Assembly (NCBI RefSeq): GCF_000250635.1
Contig: NC_016940.1
Location: forward strand, 3,534,501 to 3,598,500
From: Saprospira grandis str. Lewin
Lineage (GTDB): Bacteria > Bacteroidota > Bacteroidia > Chitinophagales > Saprospiraceae
Reading direction: 5' to 3'
DNA length: 64,000 bases
Positions 24,708-33,704 of this stretch are shown here, piece after piece; within the stretch, counting starts at the first letter, position 1; each line of letters starts with the position of its first letter. The notes below the pieces were generated by a model, which searched no databases, had not been told where the DNA came from, and saw only the letters and a program-made list of their open reading frames with translations. Made by a program: the position numbers and the translations under genes.

Positions 24708-26609
24708 ATGGAACACCAAATCAATAGCTGGGAAGAATACGAAAAAGTATATGCAGAAAGCGTAGCTAATCCAGAGGCTTTCTGGGCCAATGTAGCCGAA
24801 AGTTTTTCATGGAAAAAGAAATGGGATAATGTCCTTTCTTGGAATTTTGATGGCCCCGATGTCAAATGGTTTGAGGGGGCCGAATTGAATATTACGGAAA
24901 ACTGCCTAGACCGTCATTTGGCCGAAAGAGGCGATCAGACGGCTATTATTTGGGAGCCCAACGGACCCAAAACCCCTGAAATTCGCTTGACTTATAAGGA
25001 GTTGCATGCCAAGGTTTGCCAGATGGCCAATGTGCTCAAGTCTTATGGCGTAGTGAAGGGCGACCGAGTTTGTTTGTACATGCCGATGATTCCAGAATTG
25101 GCTATTGCCACTTTGGCTTGTGCCCGTATTGGGGCCATTCACTCGGTGGTTTTTGCTGGTTTTTCGGCCAATGCTTTAGCCGACCGCATCAATGATGCGC
25201 AGGCCAAGGTAGTGCTTACTGCTGATGGATCTTTGCGTGGGGCCAAAGTGATTCCCTTAAAAGATATTGCCGATGAGGCGCTCAGTCATTGCCCTTGCGT
25301 AGAAACCGTTTTGGTGGCTAAGCGCAGCGATAAGTTTTGCCATATGCAAGCGGGCCGAGATGTTTGGTTGGGAGAGGCGATGGATGCGGCTAGTACGGAC
25401 TGTCCCGCCGAAACGATGAGCGCAGAAGATATGCTCTTCATTCTCTATACTTCGGGCTCTACGGGTAAGCCCAAAGGGGTGGTGCACACTACTGCGGGCT
25501 ATATGGTCTATGCCTATTATAGCTTTGTGAACGTTTTTCAGTATCAGCAGAATGATATTTATTGGTGTACGGCTGATATTGGCTGGATTACGGGCCACAC
25601 TTACATTGTTTATGGGCCTTTGTTGGCTGGTGCCAGCTCGGTAATGTTTGAGGGCGTGCCTACTTGGCCCGATGCTGGCCGTTTTTGGGCCATTTGTGAT
25701 AAATATCAAGTAAATCAGTTCTACACGGCCCCCACGGCCATCCGCGCTTTGATGGCCAAAGGCCTAGAATATGTAGCGCCTTACCGTCTGAACTCGCTCA
25801 AGGTCTTGGGTTCTGTTGGCGAGCCCATCAATGAAGAGGCTTGGCAGTGGTACAATAAGTATATTGGTAAGAATCAATGCCCTATTGTAGATACTTGGTG
25901 GCAAACGGAAACCGGCGGGATCATGATTTCTCCTCTACCCAATATTACGCCCCTCAAACCCACCTATGCCACTCGTCCCTTGCCGGGTATTCAGCCTTGT
26001 TTGCTAGATGCAGAGGGCAATGAATTGGCTGAAAATGATGTAGAGGGTTTGTTGGCGGTTAAGTTTCCTTGGCCCTCAATGTTGCGCACCACTTATGGCG
26101 ATCACGACCGCTGTAAACAGGTCTATTTCTCGATGTTTAAGGACAAATATTTTACGGGAGATGGCGCCAAACGCGATGCCGATGGCAATTATCGGATCAT
26201 TGGTCGGGTAGATGATGTGATTAACGTTTCGGGCCACCGTTTGGGCACCGCCGAGCTCGAAAATGTGATCAATGAGCATGATATTATCGTAGAATCGGCT
26301 GTGGTAGGCTATCCGCATGAGATTAAAGGCCAGGGCATTTTTGCCTTTGTGATTGTTCAGGAAGCATGCAGCCAAGAGGCTTTGGAGGCCGAGCTCAAAG
26401 AACTTATCAATACCGAAATTGGTCCTATTGCCAAACCCGACCGCATTCAGGTGGTTTCGGGCCTTCCTAAAACCCGCTCGGGTAAAATTATGCGTCGTAT
26501 TCTGCGCAAAATTGCTAGCGGAGACGTGAGTAACCTAGGAGATACCTCCACTTTACTTGATCCCTCTGTAGTGGAGGAAATTAAGGAGGCTGTGCTTGGA
26601 ACAGCATAA
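24708..26609 (+). CDS. acs: Acetyl-CoA synthetase
   Basis: This 633-residue AMP-forming ligase makes acetyl-CoA from acetate, ATP and CoA. Family marks are YTSGSTGKPKGVVHT near residue 247, TADIGWITGHTY near 287, TWWQTETGG near 395, YFTGDGAKRDADG near 485, and the regulatory SGKIMRR near 590 whose Lys is the target of acetylation in homologues. Length is normal. Located after the symporter, kinase and receiver genes, it converts the imported acetate, which supports the acetate reading of the whole locus. Confidence 0.95.
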   Translation: MEHQINSWEEYEKVYAESVANPEAFWANVAESFSWKKKWDNVLSWNFDGPDVKWFEGAELNITENCLDRHLAERGDQTAIIWEPNGPKTPEIRLTYKELHAKVCQMANVLKSYGVVKGDRVCLYMPMIPELAIATLACARIGAIHSVVFAGFSANALADRINDAQAKVVLTADGSLRGAKVIPLKDIADEALSHCPCVETVLVAKRSDKFCHMQAGRDVWLGEAMDAASTDCPAETMSAEDMLFILYTSGSTGKPKGVVHTTAGYMVYAYYSFVNVFQYQQNDIYWCTADIGWITGHTYIVYGPLLAGASSVMFEGVPTWPDAGRFWAICDKYQVNQFYTAPTAIRALMAKGLEYVAPYRLNSLKVLGSVGEPINEEAWQWYNKYIGKNQCPIVDTWWQTETGGIMISPLPNITPLKPTYATRPLPGIQPCLLDAEGNELAENDVEGLLAVKFPWPSMLRTTYGDHDRCKQVYFSMFKDKYFTGDGAKRDADGNYRIIGRVDDVINVSGHRLGTAELENVINEHDIIVESAVVGYPHEIKGQGIFAFVIVQEACSQEALEAELKELINTEIGPIAKPDRIQVVSGLPKTRSGKIMRRILRKIASGDVSNLGDTSTLLDPSVVEEIKEAVLGTA

Positions 26610-26644
26610 GCCCAATAGTATTTAGTTTTGTAGTTAGTTGTAGC

Positions 26645-26676
26645 GCCATGTAGTGAGGAACTGCATGGCTTTTTTG
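26645..26676 (+). terminator. Rho-independent terminator of acs
   Basis: GCCATG and CATGGC frame an imperfect hairpin (GCCATGTAGTGAGG and its partner) followed by six T. Confidence 0.75.
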
Positions 26677-26704
26677 GTAACTATTTTTCAGATTTTGTTT
26701 TTTT

Positions 26705-26962
26705 GGGGCCTGCCGCCTTCGGCGGCCGGGCCCTTGCAGGGCTCGCAGGTCTGCTCGGCCCTGCGTCGCCTTCGGCTCCTTGGTCTGCCGCTTCGCGGCC
26801 CCCTTTCAGGCCCCTAGGCCGACTACTGTGAGTTGAAACCCACAGCAAGAATGGTATTGCTTCGCAATGATCTCTAAATGAGGGTTGAAACCCTCATGAA
26901 ATTAACTTATCGGGCATCCTTTGATAAAAATTTCAGGCTAGTCAAGGTCTTTAGGCGGTTTA
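26705..26962 (+). repeat. GC-rich modular hairpin element, copy 9 (type C) with TGAA-hairpin tail
   Basis: The first 125 bases repeat copy 5 closely. The tail has CTGTGAGTTGAAACCCACAG at 26825-26844, the ATTGCTTCGCAAT hairpin, ATGAGGGTTGAAACCCTCAT at 26878-26897 and a 65-base segment shared with 16236-16300. Confidence 0.8.
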
Positions 26963-27109
26963 GCAGGCGGCGAAGCCGCCGCAGGCTGAGGGGCTGTAGC
27001 AGGGCCGCCGAAGGCGGCAGACCAAAGCGGCGCAGCCGCTGCAGGGCCGAGCAGACTTGCGAGCTGCGCAATGGCCCGACCCAAGGCCGAAGGCCGCAGG
27101 GGCAGCCCC
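26963..27109 (-). repeat. GC-rich modular hairpin element, copy 10 (type A)
   Basis: It directly abuts copy 9 in the opposite orientation: GGCGGCGAAGCCGCC hairpin, GCAGACC, GGGCCGAGCAGACTTGCGAG, GGGGCAGCCCC and an A run. The pair fills the gap before the 760-residue paralogues. Confidence 0.8.
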
Positions 27110-27191
27110 AAAAAAGAAGAATTGTAACCATTAACATTTTTATCCTTATAATAAGGTATAGAATAATTCATCCCCTCCTAAACGCTAAGTT

Positions 27192-29474
27192 ATGCGAAAT
27201 TTACTTTCCCTCAGTTTATTTTTCTTTTTGCCTGTTGTGCTTTTTGCGCAGGACAAATACCAGCTTTTTTACGCTCCCAATGCCTATAGCTTGACCGCAA
27301 AACAGCAGGCCGATTTGAGCAAAATATTGCAGGCGCGCCCCTTATCGGTGCTAAAAATCCAGCCTTTTACAGATGATTTGGGAAGCGATATTGACAATGA
27401 GGTTTTGGCCGAGAATCGGGCAAAAACTATCATTCAGTTTGTGCAAAAACAGGGCTTCGAGCAACTACAATTTGAGCAATTGCCCTATGAGCGTCAGCCT
27501 TTGGATGCCAGCTTGCCTATAGCCGAAGCTCGGCAGCAGTTGCGCCGCATCGACCTTTATTTTTATAATGCAGAGGAATTTGAGGAGGTCAAAAACAAGG
27601 ATGTCTGGACCTCTTTTTACAGCAAGCAGCGCAAAGAAGCACAGCAGTTCTTTAGCTTTTCGGCCCAAAAAGGAAAGTTTATTCAGGGCAAGGAGGGGAT
27701 CCAAATTGACATTCCAGAAAATAGTTTTTTGGGGCCAGATGGTCGCCCTTATCAGGGGCAGGTCAGTCTAGTTTTGCAAGAGGCCCTAAGCATGAAAGAC
27801 ATGATTTTGCAAAACCTGAGCACCACCTCCAACGGAGAATTGATTGAAACTGGGGGCATGATTTACTTGGCCGCCAAGGGAGAAAATGGCGAGGAACTGA
27901 GTCTGGCCGAGGGCAAAGACTTGACCGTTGGTTTTCCGGGGGCAGCGGCCGCCTTGCCGGGTATGCAAATTTTTCAGGGCCCCAATACTGCTGACCCACA
28001 TGCGGAGATCAACTGGCAGCCCGTTGGGAATCCTTTGGAGCTTTTTGTAGAAGAAAAACTGGATAGCACAATGAGCTTTAGCAAGGATTATTTTGGCTAT
28101 AAGGAGGAATTGCTGTACTTGCTCAAAGAGCCCTTTTTGGCCAAGGAGAAAAAAGAAGTCCCAAAATCCTTTAAGCTAAGGAGTCCTCGACTAAAAGTGG
28201 AGCGCACTTTTGTCGCTTTTGAGGAGTACTTGGCCCAAAAATATCCACAAAAAGCAGGAGAGACCGAAGCGAGCTACCAGCGTCGAATCAGAAAAAAGAA
28301 GATCAAGCTGCGCAAGAAGTATAATAATAAAAAGCGCAGCTGGCGAAATAAATATAGAGCCTATCAAAAGGATAGCAGCCGCTATACCAGAGCCCGTAGC
28401 CGCTACGAAAAAGAGCAAAAGGCCTATAATGAGTTTTTGAACAGAGAACATCAGGAGGCCCAGGAATTCCTAGCTTATTTGGAGGCCCTTAGCCATGAGC
28501 ATTTACATGAGCTGCTAGATAGTTGTCTCCAAGAAATCCGAAGGAGCTACAACCCAAAAAGATATAATCAGGCAGGAAGCACAGTAGGTGGTTTTATGGA
28601 GTTGCTGCCTTTTTATCAGTATGATGCGCTGGGCGATTTTAAATTAGAAATAGAGAAGACCAAAGAACTCAATCCTGAGTTCAGTTACAAGAAAATTGAT
28701 GCCTATGAAGAGGCTTTTAATCGTGCACTTGGTTTGTTTGAGAAACAGCTAGAACAGCAAAAAAACAACTGGGCCAAGCCGTTGAAAGATGAAAAAAAAC
28801 AGGAATATTGGGACTGGCCCAAGGATATAGCGCAAGAAGAAATTCGCCTAAAATTAGCCGCTTTACTTAAGGATGAACGAGGCGGATTTACGCCCTTGGG
28901 TCAGAAAAAATATGCGGAAATCAAAAAAATGTTTTGGGCCAAAAAGGAGTATGTCAGCTATAAACAATGGAAGACCAAAGCTTATAGCAACTGTATTTTG
29001 AATATGCAGAAGATCGAAGCCGAGCAGCAAAAGGCCAGTAAAGCCTGCAAAGATGTAGATAGTCTAGCCGCTGAGGTTTTGGCTAAAAAAGAGCGCTATG
29101 GTTTATTGCAAAAAGAGGAGAAATCAAGAGAAGTAGTGAGGCAAATGAAGATTTCTAATCTTGGCTGGATCAACTGCGACCGATTTTTTATGGAAAAGGG
29201 CGCAAAAATGGATTTGATCTTGGCCTCGGCCTCTACCTATGCACAATACTTCCTAATATTTAAAAATATCAATGGAATTATGCGGGCTAACCATCGGGCT
29301 ACCTTTAAAAATGTCCCAGAGAACTATGAGGCTAAACTGATTGGCATTAAGCAGTTTGGCGACCAAATAGAATTTATGGAGGTCGAAGATAAAGTGCTTG
29401 AATTAGACAAAAAATATTTCCCTTTCCAAAAAGTGAGCGAAAAAGAATTAGCGGCCAAATTGGAGGCCCTCTAA
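27192..29474 (+). CDS. Secreted 760-residue protein with OmpA-like head, paralogue 1
   Basis: A signal peptide (ending VLFAQ, residue 20) is followed by an OmpA-like region at about 22-135: IQPFTDDLGSDIDNEVLAEN and RAKTIIQF match the peptidoglycan-binding pattern. Residues 160-275 form a beta-rich segment (IQIDIPENSFLGPDG, LIETGGMIYLAA). The rest is highly charged and helical, with a Lys/Arg-rich coiled stretch near 340-420 and a conserved end (GWINCDRF, YFLIFKNINGIMRA). Function unknown; a wall-anchored periplasmic protein is inferred. The next gene is a same-length tandem paralogue with a nearly identical first 275 residues. Confidence 0.75.
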   Translation: MRNLLSLSLFFFLPVVLFAQDKYQLFYAPNAYSLTAKQQADLSKILQARPLSVLKIQPFTDDLGSDIDNEVLAENRAKTIIQFVQKQGFEQLQFEQLPYERQPLDASLPIAEARQQLRRIDLYFYNAEEFEEVKNKDVWTSFYSKQRKEAQQFFSFSAQKGKFIQGKEGIQIDIPENSFLGPDGRPYQGQVSLVLQEALSMKDMILQNLSTTSNGELIETGGMIYLAAKGENGEELSLAEGKDLTVGFPGAAAALPGMQIFQGPNTADPHAEINWQPVGNPLELFVEEKLDSTMSFSKDYFGYKEELLYLLKEPFLAKEKKEVPKSFKLRSPRLKVERTFVAFEEYLAQKYPQKAGETEASYQRRIRKKKIKLRKKYNNKKRSWRNKYRAYQKDSSRYTRARSRYEKEQKAYNEFLNREHQEAQEFLAYLEALSHEHLHELLDSCLQEIRRSYNPKRYNQAGSTVGGFMELLPFYQYDALGDFKLEIEKTKELNPEFSYKKIDAYEEAFNRALGLFEKQLEQQKNNWAKPLKDEKKQEYWDWPKDIAQEEIRLKLAALLKDERGGFTPLGQKKYAEIKKMFWAKKEYVSYKQWKTKAYSNCILNMQKIEAEQQKASKACKDVDSLAAEVLAKKERYGLLQKEEKSREVVRQMKISNLGWINCDRFFMEKGAKMDLILASASTYAQYFLIFKNINGIMRANHRATFKNVPENYEAKLIGIKQFGDQIEFMEVEDKVLELDKKYFPFQKVSEKELAAKLEAL

Positions 29475-29480
29475 AGTTTT

Positions 29481-29506
29481 AGCCATCCCTAGGGATGGCT
29501 TTTTTT
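29481..29506 (+). terminator. Rho-independent terminator between the paralogues
   Basis: AGCCATCCCTAGGGATGGCT is a perfect 10-bp stem palindrome followed by a T run. Confidence 0.88.
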
Positions 29507-29597
29507 GGGGGCTGTCTCCAAAAAAAACTGTAACAAATCGCAGCTTCACCCACTATATCTTAGAGAAACATCATCTTATAGCTAAAACAGTGAGCCT

Positions 29598-31880
29598 ATG
29601 CCCTATCTACTCAGTTTCAGTTTATTTTTCTTTTTGCCTGTTTTGCTTTTTGCGCAGGACAAATACCAGCTTTTTTACGCTCCCAATGCCTATAGCTTGA
29701 CCGCAAAACAGCAGGCCGATTTGAGCAAAATATTGCAGGCGCGCCCCTTATCGGTCCTAAAAATTCAGCCTTTTACAGATGATTTGGGAAGCGATATTGA
29801 CAATGAGGTTTTGGCCGAGAATCGAGCAAAGACCATTATTCAGTTTGTCCAAAAACAGGGCTTCGAGCAACTACAATTTGAGCAATTGCCCTATGAGCGT
29901 CAGCCTTTGGATGCCAGCTTGCCTATAGCCGAAGCTCGGCAGCAGTTGCGCCGCATCGACCTCTATTTTTATAATGCAGAGGAATTTGAGGAGGTCAAAA
30001 ACAAGGATGTCTGGACCTCTTTTTACAGCAAGCAGCGCAAAGAAGCACAGCAGTTCTTTAGCTTTTCGGCCCAAAAAGGAAAGTTTATTCAGGGCAAGGA
30101 GGGGATCCAAATTGACATTCCAGAAAATAGTTTTTTGGGGCCAGATGGTCGCCCTTATCAGGGGCAGGTCAGTCTAGTTTTGCAAGAGGCCCTAAGCATG
30201 AAAGACATGATTTTGCAAAACCTGAGCACCACCTCCAACGGAGAATTGATTGAAACTGGGGGCATGATTTACTTGGCCGCCAAGGGAGAAAATGGCGAGG
30301 AACTGAGTCTGGCCGAGGGCAAAGACTTGACCGTTGGTTTTCCGGGGGCAGCCGCTGCCTTGCCGGGTATGCAAATTTTTCAGGGCCCCAATACCGCCAA
30401 CCCCCACAACGACATCAACTGGCAGCCTACAGGCAGTCAGCAAATTTGGAATGAAGCGGAAAAAAAGGGCCGAATAGCCCCCCTCGATAGCAGCTATTTT
30501 GCAGAGAAGGAAGAGCTGCTGTATTTACTGAAAGTGCCTGTTTTGTCTCAGTATAGCCGAGACCGACTCAAGCCGTTCAAGCAGCCTCTACCTCGCTTTA
30601 AGGGGGAGCAAAGCTTTATGGAATTTGAGGAGTACTTGGCCCAAAAATATCCACAAAAAGCAGGAGAAACCGAAGAGAGCTACCAGCGTAGAATCAGAAA
30701 AAAGAAGATTAAGCTGCGCAAGCAGTACAATAAGAAAAAGAGTAGTTGGCGAAAAAAATATAGAGCTTATCAAAAGGATAGCAGCTACTATGTCAAGGCC
30801 CTCAGCCGCTATGAGGCTGAGCAGCAGGCTTACCATGAATTTTTAGACAAGGAGCATCAGGAAGCTAAGGAACTTTTGGCTTATTTAGAGGTCTTCAGCC
30901 ATGAGCATTTGGCCATGCTTTTTTTTAGAGAAAAAGAGCGTTTGTATACGGTTTTTGATTTAGATGATTATGGTCGACATAGTTCGATTTTAGGCGGTTT
31001 TCAGGAGCTTTTACCCCTCTATCAGCTCAAAAAAAAGGTCGATTTTAGCCTAGAAATAGCTGCTACCAAGGAGTTGCAGGCGGAATTAAATATGCGGGCT
31101 TATGAAAAAACCATGACTATCTTTATTGGATTTTTAAATAGACATTACAAGCATGAAAAAGAAGGCTGGGCCAAAGAAATTAGAACGGGAACTTCTGGCT
31201 CGAATGTTTGGCTGCGTTGGGATGAAGGCAAGGAGATGCAGGCCTTAGTGCTCAAGTTGGAGAGCTTGATTCGGGGAGAAGGCGATAGATTTAGCCCTAA
31301 GGGACATAAGGACTACCTGAAGCTAAAAAAGGAGATAAAAAAGATATTTGAGCTCGATAATAAGCATTGGGGGTTTCGTACAACTGCCTACAGCGACTGT
31401 CTGCAGCTGAGTCTAGAAGCAGAGGCCGAACAGCAAAAGGCAACTCAGCTTTGCAAACGGATAGATAGTCTAGCCGCCGAAGTTTTGGCCAAAAAAGAGC
31501 GCTATGGCATCTTGAAAGAAGAGAAGGCATACAGAAAAATGTTGAGCCAAATGAAGGTTTCTGGCCTCGGCTGGATCAACTGTGATCGCTTTCGGGAAGA
31601 GGGCATAGAAAAAATGAATCTGACGGTTGCCAAGGCCTCTAGCAATGCACAGTATTTCCTGATTTTTAAAAATATCAACGGAATTATGCGGGCCGATCAT
31701 CAGGCAAGATTCAGAAATGTACCTAAAAACTATAAGGCTAAACTTATAGGTATCAGGTATTTTGGGGATCAAATGGAGCTTATGGAGGTGGAGGACAAAA
31801 TTTCTGATTTATCCTATACGGCTGCGCCTTTCAAAAAGCTGAGTCCAAAAGAGTTAGCCGCCAAATTAGAGGACCTTTAA
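29598..31880 (+). CDS. Secreted 760-residue protein with OmpA-like head, paralogue 2
   Basis: It has the same length and plan as the preceding gene: signal peptide ending LLFAQ, OmpA-like head, beta-rich segment, charged helical body, and the same final motifs (GWINCDRF, YFLIFKNINGIMRA, LEVEDK-like). Residues about 10-275 are almost identical to paralogue 1 at DNA level, while the remainder has diverged strongly (for example WNEAEKKGRIAPLDSS after residue 285). This sharp boundary suggests gene conversion of the 5' third. A terminator lies between the genes, so each has its own transcript end. Confidence 0.75.
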   Translation: MPYLLSFSLFFFLPVLLFAQDKYQLFYAPNAYSLTAKQQADLSKILQARPLSVLKIQPFTDDLGSDIDNEVLAENRAKTIIQFVQKQGFEQLQFEQLPYERQPLDASLPIAEARQQLRRIDLYFYNAEEFEEVKNKDVWTSFYSKQRKEAQQFFSFSAQKGKFIQGKEGIQIDIPENSFLGPDGRPYQGQVSLVLQEALSMKDMILQNLSTTSNGELIETGGMIYLAAKGENGEELSLAEGKDLTVGFPGAAAALPGMQIFQGPNTANPHNDINWQPTGSQQIWNEAEKKGRIAPLDSSYFAEKEELLYLLKVPVLSQYSRDRLKPFKQPLPRFKGEQSFMEFEEYLAQKYPQKAGETEESYQRRIRKKKIKLRKQYNKKKSSWRKKYRAYQKDSSYYVKALSRYEAEQQAYHEFLDKEHQEAKELLAYLEVFSHEHLAMLFFREKERLYTVFDLDDYGRHSSILGGFQELLPLYQLKKKVDFSLEIAATKELQAELNMRAYEKTMTIFIGFLNRHYKHEKEGWAKEIRTGTSGSNVWLRWDEGKEMQALVLKLESLIRGEGDRFSPKGHKDYLKLKKEIKKIFELDNKHWGFRTTAYSDCLQLSLEAEAEQQKATQLCKRIDSLAAEVLAKKERYGILKEEKAYRKMLSQMKVSGLGWINCDRFREEGIEKMNLTVAKASSNAQYFLIFKNINGIMRADHQARFRNVPKNYKAKLIGIRYFGDQMELMEVEDKISDLSYTAAPFKKLSPKELAAKLEDL

Positions 31881-31894
31881 GATTTTATTTTTTT

Positions 31895-31938
31895 GGGGCT
31901 GTCCCGCCCTGCGGGCGGGTCGCTACGCTGCGGGGCTT
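31895..31938 (+). repeat. GC-rich modular hairpin element, copy 11, left part
   Basis: GGGGCTGTCCCGCCCTGCGG and GGGTCGCTACGCTGCGGGGC, interrupted here by the IS4-family element. The right part resumes at 33493. Confidence 0.75.
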
Positions 31939-33492
31939 GGGTTGACCCACTTTTTATAGCGGTGTCAATTTAGGGATCGATATCCATCATACATAAATAT
32001 GAATCTCTCTAATCCTAGTCCTATTTTTTTGACGGATACGGCATGCCTAGTTTTCTTCACTGCGCCATTAAATCCGCCCAACCTCGCTATGATCCAATAG
32101 GCCCAAGCTATTGATTTAGAGGTAAATGGGTTACGCAAAGAAGGGCTTTGGCTTTCGCCTTTTAGATATTGTTTAAATATAAGATCTAAGACTTCTACTT
32201 CATCTTCTGTGAAAATAGAGGTTGCTGGAGTCTCATTATCTTGGTTAAGTCCAGCTTCTTTAAGCTTAAGGACCTTGTCAGATGCACTGATTGCCATAAG
32301 TATCATTTTGCGGATAGCTTTACCTGTTTTTAAACATATGTTTTCAATATCAAAGCCATCTGATTTTAAATATTTAAAGTATGTTTCAATTAACCACCTC
32401 TTGCGGTAGCAAAGAACAAGCTCTAAGAGCTCTTCTTCGCTGTTGATTTCTTCATTTGTGAGTAAGCGCCAACTGATGGTTTCATCATCATGATCTTTTT
32501 TTGTTCGGCTTCTTTTTCTAGCGGCAGATTTTGAAAAACCTTTGCCCTTTTCAAAGACCTCAATAACATTGATTGTCATTGGTTTAGGCCTTGGTTCGCC
32601 AAGAACATACTTACAAGATTTGGGAACGGCAAAAGTCACTTTTTTAGATCGAATAACTAGCTTCTTCCCGTTAAGTTTTTTACGGCTACTCTTGACCGTT
32701 TCTGTCGTCTCAAAGTCTGCTGGATAATGTTCAAAGACATCACATAATGGAATCTTTTTGCCATCCTCCCAAATCGTTGCTCGTCTATCTGTTCGAGACC
32801 GAATCAAGAACTTAATATGCTGTCTGAAAAAACTTTCCATCATAGGATAAACATCTCCTTCTCGATCACAAACATGTAAAATATCAATTAGGTCGTTAAT
32901 TATTTTTAACGCAGATTCTGTCTCTTCTACATTTATTTTCCACCTCGTAATTTCACCTCTAAAATGACCCGTATTTCTATTTTCAGCCTCCTTACAAGTT
33001 ACTCTATTTTTATATCGATTATAAAGCTGAATACCTCCTAAGCCATGATAATGAAAGCTTTCTCGACCATATAGTAGAGCCATGTGAAGAAATACAGACA
33101 AATTTGTTTCCCGACCTCCAGGGCCTAAACCCTCTTTGTCGGTTAGTCTATTTCTTTGCTTGTTCAGTACAACTTCAGAGGTGTCGTGAAAGGCCAGAAG
33201 CTTTTCTTCAACCACCTTCATAGACTCCCTACTTTTGCCAATAAACTCAAATTGAATGTATTCCTCAGTAAGATTTTTGTTTGATAACAACCTCATGAAA
33301 GCCTTACGGTCTGCATCAGTTTTTGCTACATTTGTTAAATGTGGGTTAGGATTATTTTTTAGACTCTCTACTAATCTATAACATACTCTTACTGATTGCT
33401 TATTTAACATAAATGAAGATACATTTGTACTGTCCATATAAATCTTGATTTAGAGCTAATTTAAGCTTATTTTTAAAAGTGGGTCAACCCAA
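31938..33492 (-). mobile_element. IS4-family insertion sequence
   Basis: The ends are matching inverted repeats: CTTGGGTTGACCCACTTTT on the left, and its complement at 33473-33492 on the right. One transposase gene fills the inside. It sits in the middle of hairpin copy 11. The bases outside the two ends (GCTGCGGGGC and GTTGCGCAGC) are similar but not identical, so a target duplication cannot be confirmed. Confidence 0.9.
31965..33437 (-). CDS. IS4-family transposase
   Basis: This 490-residue transposase is intact. The IS4 signature Y-(2)-R-(3)-E-(6)-K is exact in YRKRWLIETYFKYLK near residue 340, giving the catalytic Glu; the first catalytic Asp is probably in VCDREGDVYP near 190. An N-terminal region rich in charged residues probably binds the ends. 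Base composition is much more AT-rich than the flanking genes, fitting recent arrival. It moves the 1.55-kb element by cut-and-paste. Confidence 0.92.
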   Translation of the reverse strand: MDSTNVSSFMLNKQSVRVCYRLVESLKNNPNPHLTNVAKTDADRKAFMRLLSNKNLTEEYIQFEFIGKSRESMKVVEEKLLAFHDTSEVVLNKQRNRLTDKEGLGPGGRETNLSVFLHMALLYGRESFHYHGLGGIQLYNRYKNRVTCKEAENRNTGHFRGEITRWKINVEETESALKIINDLIDILHVCDREGDVYPMMESFFRQHIKFLIRSRTDRRATIWEDGKKIPLCDVFEHYPADFETTETVKSSRKKLNGKKLVIRSKKVTFAVPKSCKYVLGEPRPKPMTINVIEVFEKGKGFSKSAARKRSRTKKDHDDETISWRLLTNEEINSEEELLELVLCYRKRWLIETYFKYLKSDGFDIENICLKTGKAIRKMILMAISASDKVLKLKEAGLNQDNETPATSIFTEDEVEVLDLIFKQYLKGESQSPSLRNPFTSKSIAWAYWIIARLGGFNGAVKKTRHAVSVKKIGLGLERFIFMYDGYRSLN

Positions 33493-33602
33493 GGTTGCGC
33501 AGCTCGCAGGTCTGCTCGGCCCTGCAGCCGCCTTTGGCGGCTGCGGTCTGGCCTGCGGCCACCCGCTCCGCATCGCTCATCCGCTCCTCTTTTTTCCTTG
33601 GG
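33493..33602 (+). repeat. GC-rich modular hairpin element, copy 11, right part
   Basis: It resumes with GCGCAGCTCGCAGGTCTGCT, a GCCGCCTTTGGCGGC hairpin, GGTCTGGCCTGCGGCC and GCATCGCTCATCCGC. Confidence 0.75.
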
Positions 33603-33704
33603 CTTAGGCGGGTGGCTTCGGCCCGCTTGGGCAACAAAAGTTGGCCTTTTCTTGGCCCTATTGCCAGTTTTTTAATAGCTTTAGCGCTCATAAAAAAAAC
33701 AAAG

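Noticed and set aside
33495-33704. N-terminal extension of the exonuclease frame
   Set aside because: The extra 70 residues are encoded by hairpin copy 11; the conserved exonuclease start MNYLVFDLE is at 33705.
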